From Paralvinella palmiformis (lineage: Eukaryota > Annelida > Polychaeta > Terebellida > Alvinellidae), in contig JAODUP010000021.1 of the NCBI GenBank assembly GCA_025642065.1, positions 234,501-298,500 on the forward strand: DNA of 64,000 nucleotides, given 5' to 3'. The notes below the pieces were generated by a model. The model searched no databases. It was not told the origin of the DNA and saw only the letters and a list, made by a program, of their open reading frames with translations. This document shows, one piece after another, positions 45,501-56,345 of this stretch. Positions within the stretch are counted from its first letter, which is position 1. Each line of letters starts with the position of its first letter. Both the position numbers and the translations under genes were made by a program.

Positions 45501-48500
45501 TCCAATATCAATAAACTAATTATGTATCACTAAAATGATTATGAAAAACAGCTACGCCATAAAATAAAATTTACAAACAGCTAATAATGCAAAAATAAAC
45601 AAAACGCGAGCTTCATTAGAAAATGACTGTATAATAGAATGAGTGAGTGAGTATCTTCCTTAGTCTTGGTGTTGCTGATGCCTGAGAGATATGGCCAAAG
45701 AGCAACTCCCTGGGTAACATCCAACAAATAAATGTACAAGTCAGATTCAAATCTACAACATGGATATTACCAGCACAATGTTCTAACCTTTGTTTTATCA
45801 AGATGTGGGATTATACTGTAGAAAGGTGTATGATGTACACAGCTGATATTTTCCAGTAATATCCAGACACAAAATTAGTATTCTACCTAATATAGTTTTC
45901 CTTAAATCAATGGCACATTACTGCGTTGTTGTACATTCAACAGAATTCAGTATCAAAGAACAAGTGCTTTATTAGCCTCAGAACTAGTGACACCCAAGAC
46001 ATACCAATGGGGGGGGGGGGAAGAAACTTCAGGATTAGATTGTCAAGAAGCAATGGCTTCAAGACAGTTATTAAAATTAGTGAACATAACAAAAAATGGA
46101 CACTAACATCACATATGAAAATAAGCAACAAGATAGAGGAAAGTTATGACCAATATAACAAGATGTGCGTATTCAAACTATACATTTAACCATTTATATT
46201 TAATTAATAGTTTGTTTTAAGGAAGTCAGACCAGAAATATTACAGTTCACTCTGCATCAAACACAAACAATTACCATTGATCGTTGTCATTGTCAAATGA
46301 GCACTATTTGCCATTATCAATTTATCAAAAATAATTCCCTTAAATATATGATAAATCAAACTGCATAACAGCAATTCAGCCACATACCAATCAAATAATA
46401 AATCAGTTCAGTATAATCTATCATTGAGAGGATACAAAATAATCAGTGTCTGATTTCAATCACTAATTCATAGTGCATCCCTATACCTGGCTTAAAACTG
46501 TTAGGTGAGACGAAGTGATTTTTATTTGTTTAGTGTTCTGTGGCTAGAGAAATAAATTTAACAGTGGTACATTCTAGTATAAAGGAACAGATAAAGGACA
46601 TCTGAATGTACAAACAAGTGAGTAGATAAAGATACCTCCAAATATCAGTCAGTGCTGTACTGATGATAACATCAGCTCTATGGGAGGTCATTATGCTGTT
46701 TCAGCATAACTAGTTCACAAGATGTGTCATCAGATAAAAACACCAAACTATTTAATTAATCTGATTTGTTAATTTTTGTGAAAGTGGGAAGTAAGCAATG
46801 TTGTTATATTACTGACAGATGGACTGCATACAGACCATTGAAGTCGGGTTCAATTTTCATGTACTTTATGTTCTCATAAACTAGACACACACATATAACA
46901 AACAAAATGGACTACACTATCAACTTTTCATTTTAATACTTTTTAACTGCAAACATCTCGGACTTAAGGTTGAAAATATGCCTCTTGGTGCTAAGACAAA
47001 ACAGCGGCTTTATAATATGGCTAATCAGGTGGATAATAACACGTATAATTATACTCAAGTAATTACTTAACTTATAATACAATCTCTATAATACATATTT
47101 TTGCTAAAAATTCCAACAGGCAATCTAAACTGACCAAAAATCTTAATTCAAATATTAAGGTCATTAGATAGCCGTGTCGTTTTTATAAAGTAGTCTCATA
47201 AAATGGTCACAAAACCTTTTTTAAATATGACACGTACTGTTGACCAGAAGAAAGATCAAAACTCTGTTTATTTTGATTATATAAATGACATATAATTCAG
47301 CAAGTTTCACAACCAGACCAACTTGTGAAAAGATTTAATAAAAATTTAAAAACGTGTTTAAAAAATATCATAATATCAAAGTTTATATCAATTTATTATG
47401 ACCGACTGTTGTGTATTTTTTAACTAAAGATGTACTCCTGAATTGTGGTCATAATAAATATTAAAATGATGAGCTGTGTACCTAACAGATATATAATGGA
47501 AGTATAAGTGGATGGTGAGCGAAACATATAAACCACAGAAATATGTACCGGATTTGGTGTTTTTGCCCTGTTTTTACCATGGTCAGAGTAACACTAACAG
47601 CCTTTGTCTGATTAGCAAGTATAAGAGCCAGTTATCTATAGCTCAAACCTCAGGTTCTGACTGATATCATGAGATTGGTTGATAAATTGTGTGTGCCATG
47701 TGTGATGCAGAAACTAGGCATTACATAATACATGCCAAAACATAAAACAGAACACCTGCTACTCAAACTTGTAACACACATCATAAGATAACCAGAACTA
47801 AACAAGCAATTAACTACATTAAACTAAACCAAATATACTGAATACACACATCAATATAATGTGGAGAAAAATGAAATATTGCCATAGAGCCAGACACAAG
47901 AAAACCCAAGGTCTTATTTCTCCTTCAAAACCACATCACTAAAATACTCTCCACAGCTTCACATCACAAGTAAAGACACAGAGGAGTATCATAGGTCCTG
48001 TCGCAGAAAATAATTGATGGTCTACGTATATATCTATAACAGGATTTTAATAAAGGGGGGGGTTTCTTTCCACCAAGAAATAAAATCCATTTGTCTCACA
48101 CAGATCACTGATGCTGCTCATTATCTGTTAGAGTTATCTATGAATAGAGGCCGTCATTGCTGAAAGTAATGTGACTTTACCCCAGCTTATGTAGGTTGAG
48201 TTGATTGGAGTTATTTGGCTCTCTAGGGAAACATCCCACAAAGACAGGTGTGAATCAGATTCGAATCCACCTGCCTATTTAGGTGGAATGTTGTCTATTA
48301 ATTTAAGTGTATTTACAATAATAATTCAGAACCTGTGATAACTGATATAATGTAACTATTGCGAGAAACCAACATATTTGCAATATTCCTACAGTAGCTC
48401 TAAGTAATGTTTGACACTTTTGTGCACAAGATAGGATAAATAGGCCGAGCCTCCAAAGGTAATGAGGAAAACCAAGTAGCTGTGAGTAACTAAAAATTAT

Positions 48501-51500
48501 TGTTGAAAATTAAAAACCACACCCAGTGTTACAGTAAAACGTCGATTTGACTGACGTGTGACATTGCCAGTCTGACGGTCGTCACTACAACATTGGTCTA
48601 AATGTCCAAAGACCATTCAACAAACATCGATTATTATTTTTCCTTATTTTAGTACATACCCGCCTGTACCAAACCAAACAACCACTGGAATTAACGGTAC
48701 CGAGTCAGTTCATGACATTTTCGTTGAATTTTGCACAGATTTGCAAGGACTGAAGTATTTAACAAGTGCACCTTTTTATGTTCTCACATTGTTTTTTCGT
48801 TGCTCATGAGCAGAATTTGTTTGGGTAATTTGTGCTCACATCAGCGTCTTTCCTAACTCTATATTTGTCCCGTGTTTCTGCATTATGTCCCATGTTAACA
48901 ACATTAACATAGGACATAATGTCGGACAGTTTCAGAAGTTATTCCTTGGCACTGCACACGATGGCAAATAGTTTGAAGCATGCAGGGGTGATCAGATCAC
49001 CATTGGTAGCATAGACTAATACAAAATATGGCTTACAGGACAGCACCATAAATTAAAGGCATGCTTGGGAAGGCCAGTAATTAACTAAGTTTTATTTCAA
49101 TACGGTACTCTATCAGATGCTATTGACCTACCCTCATCATCAAGACGTGTAAGATGTTTTATTGTTTTGGCACAGTTGTTTTGTTTAAGCAACTCCAAGT
49201 TGACTGGCAGCTGGTTATACACTTTAAGGATTTCAGTCAGCAGTGGGATGTTGTTCTCCAGCTTGGCCTCATGGAGCCATGTATTCAAGATATCCCAACC
49301 ACCAATTGATATAAATCTGAAATAGAACAAATATATGGATATTTTAAGGTATCAAATAAACATATTTCACTCCTGCTGCAAGAAATACAACCACACTTTA
49401 TTTAGCATACTGAAACAACAAAGGATTCATTTCTAACACAGTCAGTTATCTCATAACAGGCCATTCAGTGTCCACTTTATTTAAGAGATTTCCGTGTATT
49501 GTGTACAAAAATAACATGTTGAATTAACTTTTTTTAGTAACACAACTTCAATCCACCCCATATGCTATCAATCTGGAACAAAGGCATAAAAATTCAGTTT
49601 TTCAAAAATTTTAAATTCTGTGTGTTTCCCTGTATGTTTCCAAATTTTTTAATTCCAGTCAGTTATCTGTGCAGATCAATACCTTCCTAGCCTAATAAAA
49701 GTGATATGTTTATGCGTGGTTTTAAATATACAGAACATACTTTGCTGAAATAAATTATATCTATGCAATAGAAAACAGATGCAGTGCACCCTGTAATAAC
49801 AGGATAAGATGTACACAAATCATTATTATTACAACAGAAAAAGGAACCTGAAACATACAGTATCACATCCAGTCATTGTCAGTGATTAACACAAAGCTCA
49901 TACATCACTGTTCCCACATATATGAAGTACTCCATTTCTGTTATAAAACGTCTCAATAACAGATGACATATGATCTGTTAATTAACTGACAAACAACTTG
50001 GACACAAAATAAACACACATCAGAATGTTACCAAGTTACTTTGATAAATGAAACTGTTTAAAACAAAGTAACAGAAAACAATCTAAAATTTTTGGCCTGG
50101 TGTTTTAGTTTTTCCAGAGATCATTAACTCATCAGATGCCAGGTTGAAAACCTCAAAAATAGAATGCCAACTAAGACCTGGTAATTATCAAAACTCAGTA
50201 ATTAACGTAATCACCTAACATTCATCAAAATTAAGATGAAGCCATTCTCCATGAGGAGTTCATTATTGAAACATTTATCTCCTCAACAAACAAACAATGA
50301 TCTTTATCATATAATGATAAGCATAATCCACAGAAAAGGATAAAGTACAGTATTAATTATAAATAAGTTTAAAAAAACTACTGACAGCTTCCCAAGAATA
50401 ACATGTTTCAAGTTCAGTGTGCAAATAAAAATGTACTTACTTTTTGAGGATTTCCTCATCTGCTGTGGACTTAACAATGTTGAGGTATATACAACGACTA
50501 ACCATCTTCTGTGATTCTTGCATCAGGCTGAAAAACCAAAATAATTACAACTGTTAAAAAGAAATACATGTTACTGTAGCCATTTTCACTTCAACAGATA
50601 TTTTTATTTTACTTTCTTCATCTGAAGGTGCAAAAGAGGGCATTTCATTTACAACACAGTCAGATAGACAATATAACTAACCAATGAGCCATTACGTACA
50701 CAACAGAAAATTACAATCCAATTTGTATAATTAAGATACGACAATAATGCATGCAAAATTACAGGCAAACACCAACTTACAAGTGTCTATGTGGTAAAAA
50801 ATAAGATAGTAATTTAGTTTGTTACCATCAAATAAAATATTTAATAATACTATACAGCTATGTTTGCTAGTACACTGTTAACATGTTATATTACTAACAG
50901 GAAAAGCTATTAATGGTGACAAACTCCACCAATTTACACTGATGCCTCTACTACAGCTGCTAAAAAGCAATACTAAGCAAGAAATTGGCTCAACATATCT
51001 AGTTACAAATTTATATAAAAGCATATCACAAAACTAACAAGTTGACAGCTTTTACAAACCATGATAGAGCCAATGTGCCACTCCCTAAAACTATTAATCA
51101 CAACAATCAAAAAAGATGATTGGTGCTTTACGGCCACTTTTGTGCACATGGTAGGCTAAATGGACCAAGCGACCTCCAACAGTAAAAAAGCGAAGTCAAA
51201 GATGAAACAACCTTCAGATATGCCCATGCCGAGATTAGAACACAGGTAGTGAGTGATCTGTGGTCCAACACACTACCGCTAGACCACAGAGGCGCACTCA
51301 CAACAATCATAAAAACAGCTCATTTACATCCCATCATTCTCGTTATCTCCAGAAACCCAAAATGATCCCTTTATATTGAGGTGCTGTTAAACCCTAATCA
51401 CTCCGTCTGTCTCTACTGCCACTGACAATGACAGAAAGCGTATTTATATGTAACACCTTATGGTCTGACCAAATAATTTTACTGATTTGAACGTAAATTA

Positions 51501-53256
51501 TCTGCTTACCATCACACACACACACCCAATAAACATCATATAAAATTATGCAATCATTGCATTGTTACCATGAACTAACCTGACAATACGGTCAACCTCC
51601 TCCAAACTTTTCATACTGCCTTCTTCAGCTAGCATCATGTCTGAACAGGTCATAGGTGCATGGGGATCAGCAGTAGGCTGGAACAAAGATGCTAAAATTG
51701 ACAGAAATGTAACAAATACAAAAATACAAGGTTTTAATTACGGTTTGTGTGCTATTCTGTAATGCAAAAAAAATCCACTTCATATCTCATCTGTTGTTTG
51801 AACCCATTCATTACGCAGAACTTCTTTAAAGCACAGCATTTTAGTCTAAAATTCAGTAATAAAGATGTGATTTTTCTTATATTTAAGGCATTTATAAATT
51901 GTATCAACAGCCACCCCTTTGGAGAAACAATGAAAAAAATGGGTTTGATTCAAACCCACAACCCGTAGGTTTGCAGTGCACTGCTCTAACCACTGTGGCA
52001 TAGGGACACCTTATTTCTGAATGAAAGAACTGTCAATATTACATAAAATTTTCAACAGATCTAGGCAAGGGATATACAAGGGACAACATTGACCACAAAA
52101 TGTCAAAATAATGTTTATCAGAGCTACTGCTTGAGGTCGCTTTCACAGATAAATAATCATTATCTTTTAAATCATTTACGAACTTTTTACAGACATTAAT
52201 TGGGGTATTATTATATTACCTATTATTTATACAGCGCCTTTGAATAGCTCCTGCTAGTAAGGGAGCTTTATTAAATATACATTATTACTGTATACAAACA
52301 TACAGTATTAATTTATTATTAATAAATGCCATGAATCTGAATAAGAAACACAACCCCAGGGTGTGAAATGATATCATAATCTATTCCAACCTGGCTGATA
52401 TGCTATGAATAATTCGCATGTAAAAGAATTTTAGCAAGTCACAAATTTTCAACTGTTACTTCACTGACTGTAATATGAAGCTTTATGATGTCAAAAATAT
52501 TAACAATAACAGTATCTATTTGTTCATTTTTAACAACACAACTAAATTCTACCCATTTGTGATTCTTACTCTAATTAGTGTTGGGTTGGCTTCAGTGTTT
52601 TGTCAGGCAACCCTCACCAGCCATATGATATGGGATGTATAGATCTATACAAATAAAAACCTACAACCCACATAAATTTGTTGTGCATCCTAAGGCTAAG
52701 TCTTTTCACAAACTCCCTACTTTATTCAACCAAGTAGACTAGGTTACTGAATTTTTGTTTACTACAGTCTACCAAAGATGGTGGTTTGCTTAGGGCAAAG
52801 AGCAACTCACTAGATACAAAAACAGTTGATCAGTGTTGGCCAGAAACATGCTATACAGTATACTAACTAAGACTTAACGCATCAGGACGTCACTTCACTG
52901 CCATTGATAATTTTGTCTCTCATTGATGATCTTGGCTATCTCGCCATACTTTATGCTCTAAACGTGTCTAAATCCGTCAGGGTAGCATTACTTGGGAGCA
53001 CACTCCGTCCAGACATTCATTTAGCCTCGTCAGAATATCCGATATTAACAATAGTTACTAGAGTTAAAGCAGCAGCCGAGTGCCAAGTGAAGTAGGTGAC
53101 TGTCCCAACAGCGCAGCGCTGACGTGACGATTTCTTATAAATAATAATTACTATGGTAATGACCTTCATTTACGCTAGGATAATTAATCACACGGAGTAA
53201 TAAAAGACAACAACGAGTCGTCAAGATACAGTACCTACCGACAAACGTTCAACCAT
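35326..53256 (-). CDS. PPP1R10: PPP1R10 / PNUTS, nuclear PP1 regulatory subunit, 17 coding exons
   Basis: Seventeen exons, read from ATG 53256-53254 to TAA 35328-35326, sum to 2,742 nt: 913 codons plus stop, every phase join consistent. The vertebrate protein is of similar size (about 940 residues). Domains: TFIIS-N (LW) domain about residues 30-150, a Ser/Asn/Lys-rich linker with APSKFRSTG, acidic stretch about 385-440, PP1-docking RVHW at about 470-473 followed by YFELDETERVNVNRMKDF, Pro/Gly/Met/Arg-rich tail, and a CCCH finger C-x8-C-x5-C-x3-H ending HPGVNGPPL. In animals PNUTS targets PP1 to chromatin in the PTW complex with TOX4 and WDR82 and acts on RNA polymerase II elongation and termination. 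The family call rests on recalled motifs, not a search. Confidence 0.95.
35787..36023 (-). CDS. PPP1R10: PPP1R10 exon 16 (RGG/PGM-rich region)
   Basis: 237 bp, phase 1-1. It starts GERPLRPDEWNENM, then Gly/Pro/Met/Arg-rich repeats (GGPPRMGG, PPPPGMMMRG, GPRGRGRG) typical of the RNA-binding tail. The donor is GTGTGTAG, a weak match; reading through it adds only Val before a stop. Confidence 0.88.
36833..37052 (-). CDS. PPP1R10: PPP1R10 exon 15 (start of Gly/Pro/Met region)
   Basis: 220 bp, phase 0 to 1, acceptor TATTTTCAG. It reads VDQLKQMLTMMPHSMSG, then Pro/Gly-rich sequence to GMRMPMRFP. The D..KQML block is shared with vertebrate PNUTS. Confidence 0.88.
37101..37172 (+). repeat. (CT)n(CA)n microsatellite in a PPP1R10 intron
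   Basis: CT repeats followed by CA repeats. A further long (GT)n run lies at about 39445-39514 in the next exon-flanking intron, and a CT/GT tract at 34690-34758. Confidence 0.9.
37859..38242 (-). CDS. PPP1R10: PPP1R10 exon 14
   Basis: 384 bp, phase 0-0. It has two related amphipathic segments, LPEDVAQMLASLAQQ and LPPELKQMLAALTQME, then NVDIFLNQLK. Function of the LP..(V/L)..ML..L repeats unknown to me; they look like short helical docking motifs. Confidence 0.88.
38395..38470 (-). CDS. PPP1R10: PPP1R10 exon 13
   Basis: 76 bp, phase 2 to 0. It encodes IPDSPKEPDSESFEPTEPKK plus MPLED, matching the Pro/Glu segment after the PP1 region. Donor GTAGGCAA. Confidence 0.86.
38854..39100 (-). CDS. 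PPP1R10: PPP1R10 exon 12 (segment after the docking motif)
   Basis: 247 bp, phase 1 to 2. It continues VNVNRMKDFNEIKREEML, then LERHTMQSVRKRSSDN, DEQVNWYRPLP and ERELGVLQALYFTKD. Very close to the conserved PNUTS region that contacts PP1. Confidence 0.95.
39234..39386 (-). CDS. PPP1R10: PPP1R10 exon 11 (PP1-docking motif)
   Basis: 153 bp, phase 1-1. It contains RKKRRKRVHWADDAV, a basic stretch followed by the RVxF-class motif RVHW, then TVRYFELDETER. This is the diagnostic PP1-binding segment; the aromatic in the last motif position is Trp, as in vertebrate PNUTS. Confidence 0.95.
39640..39823 (-). CDS. PPP1R10: PPP1R10 exon 10 (Gln/Glu run and acidic region)
   Basis: 184 bp, phase 0 to 1. 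It starts FYKETLKCGDETG, then has five Gln and six Glu in a row encoded by (CAG)n(GAG)n, followed by Asp/Glu-rich sequence. The trinucleotide run is a likely length-polymorphic site. Confidence 0.85.
40504..40688 (-). CDS. PPP1R10: PPP1R10 exon 9
   Basis: 185 bp, phase 1 to 0. The SSFIDALTNQAASAHTVRKR segment corresponds to the F.DALN.A block of vertebrate PNUTS and is followed by the basic RKRRRVSNEK. Confidence 0.88.
40955..41106 (-). CDS. PPP1R10: PPP1R10 exon 8
   Basis: 152 bp, phase 2 to 1. It encodes SIMKSTPFVGEKRPRPNLDP and a Ser/Thr/Pro-rich tail ending GRIKLISPKR. Weakly conserved linker; assigned by phase and position. Confidence 0.82.
41347..41412 (+). mobile_element. SINE family 1, 3' end only
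   Basis: GGCCCATTTAGCCTACCATG, GTGGCCGTGAAACACC and a (ATC)n tail. In a PPP1R10 intron. Confidence 0.8.
42085..42172 (-). CDS. PPP1R10: PPP1R10 exon 7
   Basis: 88 bp, phase 1 to 2. It reads GLEVESKLTPTSKKKLAM, then NSREKLPLKKP, the basic segment just after FRSTG. Confidence 0.85.
43629..43880 (-). CDS. PPP1R10: PPP1R10 exon 6 (Lys/Ser/Asn-rich linker)
   Basis: 252 bp, phase 1-1, acceptor TTTTTTCAG. It begins EKPKKKTKKHHQKY, contains two ETSPNN repeats and ends KTAPSKFRSTG, the last matching a conserved PNUTS motif. Low complexity and probably disordered. Confidence 0.92.
44243..44317 (-). CDS. PPP1R10: PPP1R10 exon 5 (end of TFIIS-N domain)
   Basis: 75 bp, phase 1-1, lying 4.8 kb from exon 4. 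It encodes GVKNLSNDIVNSWMKTIKHK and NEGSS. The L..DIV..WM pattern closes the LW bundle. Confidence 0.88.
44400..44775 (+). repeat. Cryptically simple region rich in TGGAATTG
   Basis: Many scattered copies of (T)GGAATTG(A/G) and, in the middle, GGAGTAGGTA in both orientations, without a fixed period. It lies in the 4.8-kb PPP1R10 intron. Confidence 0.6.
45690..45795 (-). mobile_element. SINE family 2, diverged
   Basis: CAACTCCCTGGGTAACATCC, AGATTCAAATCTACAAC and a decayed head (CACAATGTTCTAACC). Confidence 0.5.
48190..48283 (-). mobile_element. SINE family 2, truncated
   Basis: CTCTAGGGAAACATCCCACA and CAGATTCGAATCCACCTGCC; the head is missing. Confidence 0.6.
48411..48472 (-). mobile_element. 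SINE family 1 fragment
   Basis: ACTTTTGTGCACAAGATAGG and CCGAGCCTCCAAAGGTAATG in the long PPP1R10 intron. Confidence 0.7.
49132..49316 (-). CDS. PPP1R10: PPP1R10 exon 4 (core of TFIIS-N / LW domain)
   Basis: 185 bp, phase 2 to 1. It contains GGWDILNTWLHEAK, NNIPLLTEIL and LKQNNCAKTIKHLTRL: the helical-bundle LW domain that in PNUTS binds partners such as TOX4. Confidence 0.95.
50441..50527 (-). CDS. PPP1R10: PPP1R10 exon 3 (start of TFIIS-N domain)
   Basis: 87 bp, phase 2 to 2. It encodes LMQESQKMVSRCIYLNIV plus KSTADEEILK. MVSRC.YLNI is a conserved PNUTS segment. Confidence 0.92.
51113..51296 (-). mobile_element. SINE family 1, near full length, in a PPP1R10 intron
   Basis: GATGATTGGTGCTTTACGGC through GCTAGACCACAGAGGCGC, with body and head intact. 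Confidence 0.85.
51580..51677 (-). CDS. PPP1R10: PPP1R10 exon 2 (N-terminal part)
   Basis: 98 bp, phase 0 to 2, acceptor TTTGTTCCAG. It encodes PTADPHAPMTCSDMMLAEEG and then SMKSLEEVDRIVS. The SLEEVDRIVSLM stretch leads into the LW domain. Confidence 0.85.
51893..52012 (-). mobile_element. SINE family 2
   Basis: TTTGATTCAAACCCACAACC, GTTTGCAGTGCACTGCTCTA, ACCACTGTGGCATAGGGAC. Confidence 0.65.
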
Positions 53257-53273
53257 GGCTCGTAATCCGACAC
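53239..53273 (-). CDS. PPP1R10: PPP1R10 exon with the start codon
   Basis: Acceptor GTTTATTTCAG at the right, donor GTAGGTAC at the left. 17 nt of 5' UTR, then ATG GTT GAA CGT TTG TCG (MVERLS), ending in phase 0 and joining to PTADPHAPMTC. The acceptor shows at least one untranslated exon upstream. Confidence 0.8.
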
Positions 53274-54906
53274 CTGAAATAAACAAACAGTTGCCAGAAT
53301 TACGAGTCGGAGACAGAAACCCGTGCCCGAACACGTGTTAAATCAGCCATCCTTAATGCGACATATGGAATGGCTAAACACGATAACCAGCGAGCATTTC
53401 AGCATTAGTCTAGTCTTTAAAGAGATCAGCCTCTAATATGTTAATGCACGCTCATATTAAATATAAACGAAACGTGGATAAATTATACGAGACGCCTGCT
53501 CACGAAGCACATATTTCGCCGAGCCAATTTACCATTACAACGATATTTTGGTGCAGCCGTATTCTTAAACCACTGATCTGCCGTGTACGGCGATGAAAAG
53601 TTAAATGAATGGCCCTTTCTTCCCCCTTTATCAACTGGCGTAGATCTAGCAGTAAGATATTGGTTTTAACCTGAAGTGACATAGGCCTACTACTTCACAG
53701 CCGCAGTTACTGCGTCGAACGAAACGGAGTAAAATATCCGGCAGGTGGCAGCACCGATTCCAATCAAAGTGGCAACATGCAGTCGTCAAATTATAATCGC
53801 GAAATAAGTAAACATATATACACAGACAACATGCAGCCGAAAACTTTCAACTATATCCCTCGAATCTAATAGAATTGCGTGTTTAATATTTTATGGCCAC
53901 CCGAAGAAGTTATCGACTGCTGAATGAAAACTATTTTATCCTTCGATTATTACAAGTTTGTTTTAATATGCATGTTTTTGTTTACCACTCCCTGCCACTT
54001 GAAAGCAAGTAATTAAAACCAATTATATTGGCATATTAAAAACAGCTGCTGTAATTAACTATTAAACCAAATATGTGACTGTGCAAACTGATTAACAGGG
54101 AAGAATTCGCCTGCTCTTTCCCGGTTATCATTTAGATCTACCAGCTATTGTTTTACTAACTCTGTTTGTTATGTGGTTCACTGATTGCATTGTTTTTACA
54201 TATAACAATTGGTTAGTTTTTAAGAAGCATGCACACTTTGGAATCTAGTATTTTACCCGTTGAATGGTTACACTTACCTTTGCAAATTCTAATTAATTTG
54301 ATAGCTACAACTGCTTTTAGGCCTATAACCCGCAGTTTTGTCACATATTTTCATTAAACAGTAAGACTTAAAATTAACGCGCTCTAACTAATTGACTTCA
54401 TAAATGTTATAACCATCACAGCTAATTAACAAGTGTGTATTATGAAAGTTTCAATTGGCTTAGTACTAGCCAAACAAATTATTACAGTCAGTCTCGTTCA
54501 TTTTCAAAACGCGAGGTTAAGACAAAACAAAATTCCGAGATTAAATAAATTTAAATCAATAAATTTAGACCAGGCTACAACGGTTTGCTTTTCACCATTG
54601 AAATCCGATGTCAACTATACTCCAGTCACCAATATCCATAAATGTACGCATAATATTGTGCACAAGAAATTCCAACAACACTACACAAAACCAAGCATTC
54701 ACGTTAAATTGATATTCGTGCGAAAAACCCCAAAGAATGCCCCGCGCCCTTTTCACAGCAGATTTTCCTCGAAACTTACAATGATAAATTCATGGCGACA
54801 TTTTCCTACAGGATTCGTATCTTTTCTATCATGTTAAATGAACTGATAACTGATGTGTAGTATATGTATTCACTAAGTTGTGTTTTCTCTAATACACGAA
54901 GTTTCG

Positions 54907-55025
54907 TTAAGAAAGACTAGGAAAATATGTCTTCCAAAGCTTCAGGTCAAATCTCGCATGTGCTTTTAGGAATATGGTTAACTGTGGTCGAAGAATAAGT
55001 AGTACCACGAAGGTGCCAATGCAAT
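54907..55025 (-). other. Open, splice-like exon of unknown status
   Basis: Acceptor TTCTCATTTCAG, then 39 codons open to TAA: DCIGTFVVLLILRPQLTI, FLKAHARFDLKLWKTYFPSL. It lies inside the proposed first intron of PPP1R10, about 130 bp after the 55153 donor. It could be a second 5' UTR exon or the last exon of another minus-strand gene. I do not recognise the peptide and an open stretch of this length can arise by chance. Confidence 0.25.
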
Positions 55026-55153
55026 CTGAAATGAGAAAAGAATACAGAATTGTATAAGATCCATCTTCGTACTATTCTCGTAGCATTTCACGCAAAATCT
55101 CCAACAAAATCCAATAAATTAATTCCACACCAACAAACCAAAACATCACTTAC

Positions 55154-55260
55154 ATCGCACCTTTCTCAATGTTAAGCAGAAGTCACGTGACCAGTTGGAG
55201 CAGGAGCTTCGTAAGGAAACTGCCAATATTGTATTTCCGATTTCCTAAACTATTATCATA
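55154..55260 (-). promoter_or_regulatory. Probable PPP1R10 first (untranslated) exon and promoter with a palindromic E-box
   Basis: A consensus donor GCGAT/GTAAGTG lies at 55153 on the minus strand, upstream of the coding start, so sequence to its right is probably a 5' UTR exon. GTCACGTGAC (55182-55191), a perfect palindromic E-box of the USF/MITF-TFE class, sits in it. The transcription start is not visible, and the splice from here to 53273 is inferred. Confidence 0.4.
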
Positions 55261-55659
55261 ATCCAATGAAATACTTAAATAAAAGACAACGTCATTTGAA
55301 AAATTGTAACAAGTATTGTCTATAATTTTGTCATGTTCTGAAATATTTCAAACAAATATTGCAGCAAGAATATTTGACTAATTTCCAGAACCCTACGATT
55401 CTCTTTTGTACGCTGGTATTATTTTGTTGCCGCTCTGAATATTCATGAGTTACATATTGGCCCGCAGAAATCAAGTGACGTCATGTCCTGCTTTTTCTCC
55501 TCTGTCACTCCTACGCACGCACACACACACACACACACACACACGCTTATAGAAATACATTCTCCGCTGCCCTATGATTCAAACATGGCTCTCGAGTGAA
55601 AGAATGTACGCTTTTTGTGTGGGGTCACTTGATGACTGTAACATAGCATGTTCTCTCTC

Positions 55660-55660
55660 T

Positions 55661-55697
<37 letters not shown>

Positions 55698-55899
55698 GGG
55701 CGGGGGTGATGTAGTTAAAGTGATTATAATGAATAAACTTATTTTATATATATATATTTTTATAATAGTTTATGAATATATATATATATATATATATATA
55801 TTATTATTTATATATATTATATATATATATATTATTATTTTTTTATATATATATATATATATATATATTATTATTTTTATATATTATATATATATATAT

Positions 55900-55950
<51 letters not shown>

Positions 55951-55952
55951 GT
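55660..55952 (+). repeat. (TA)n-rich tract
   Basis: Nearly 300 bp of TA dinucleotides with short TTATTAT breaks. Other (TA)n runs: 322-358, 1030-1079, 4738-4780, 5492-5548, 7555-7590, 7880-7910, 28052-28108, 34013-34032. Confidence 0.95.
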
Positions 55953-56189
55953 TGTGTGTTGTGTGTTGTGCTGTTATACCTAATTTATATTGTGCTGTTT
56001 TACCTAGCATAATTTTATTTGATGGTCAATACCGTTTCTAGATTATTTTATGAACAATAAGTTTAAGTTTCATTAACATTAATTATTAGATCTATATAGC
56101 AATTATCACGTATAGCTTGCAAGTCATACATAGACTGGGTGATGTATGGGTGCATATGTTATTCTCTTCCAGGCCAAAACGTAGACATC

Positions 56190-56345
56190 TCATGGAAACA
56201 ATTAACTCTTGATTTATCTCTCCACGGGCAGGAAATTGAACAAGTAAATATTTTAAATATATCGGTGTTACTATTGATGAAAATCTTATAACTTTTAATA
56301 TTCATCTATAGATAATGTCATCAACAAAATCAATAGATCACTTTA
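56190..56345 (+). mobile_element. Degenerate reverse-transcriptase fragment
   Basis: LHGQEIEQVN and, one frame away, FKYIGVTIDENLITFNIH: the FKYLGV..DE.L.F...H block after the RT catalytic region. Frameshifted and stop-containing. Confidence 0.5.

Larger units (their letters stand above)
44776..49131. other. Large PPP1R10 intron, largely featureless
   Basis: Intron between exons 4 and 5. Apart from the SINE pieces at 45690 and 48190-48472 and poly-G runs near 45080, 46010 and 48056, nothing coding is supported. Confidence 0.6.

Noticed and set aside
54433..54837. Plus-strand 134-codon frame
   Set aside because: No recognisable motif, AT-rich codon pattern like the surroundings, no promoter or splice support.
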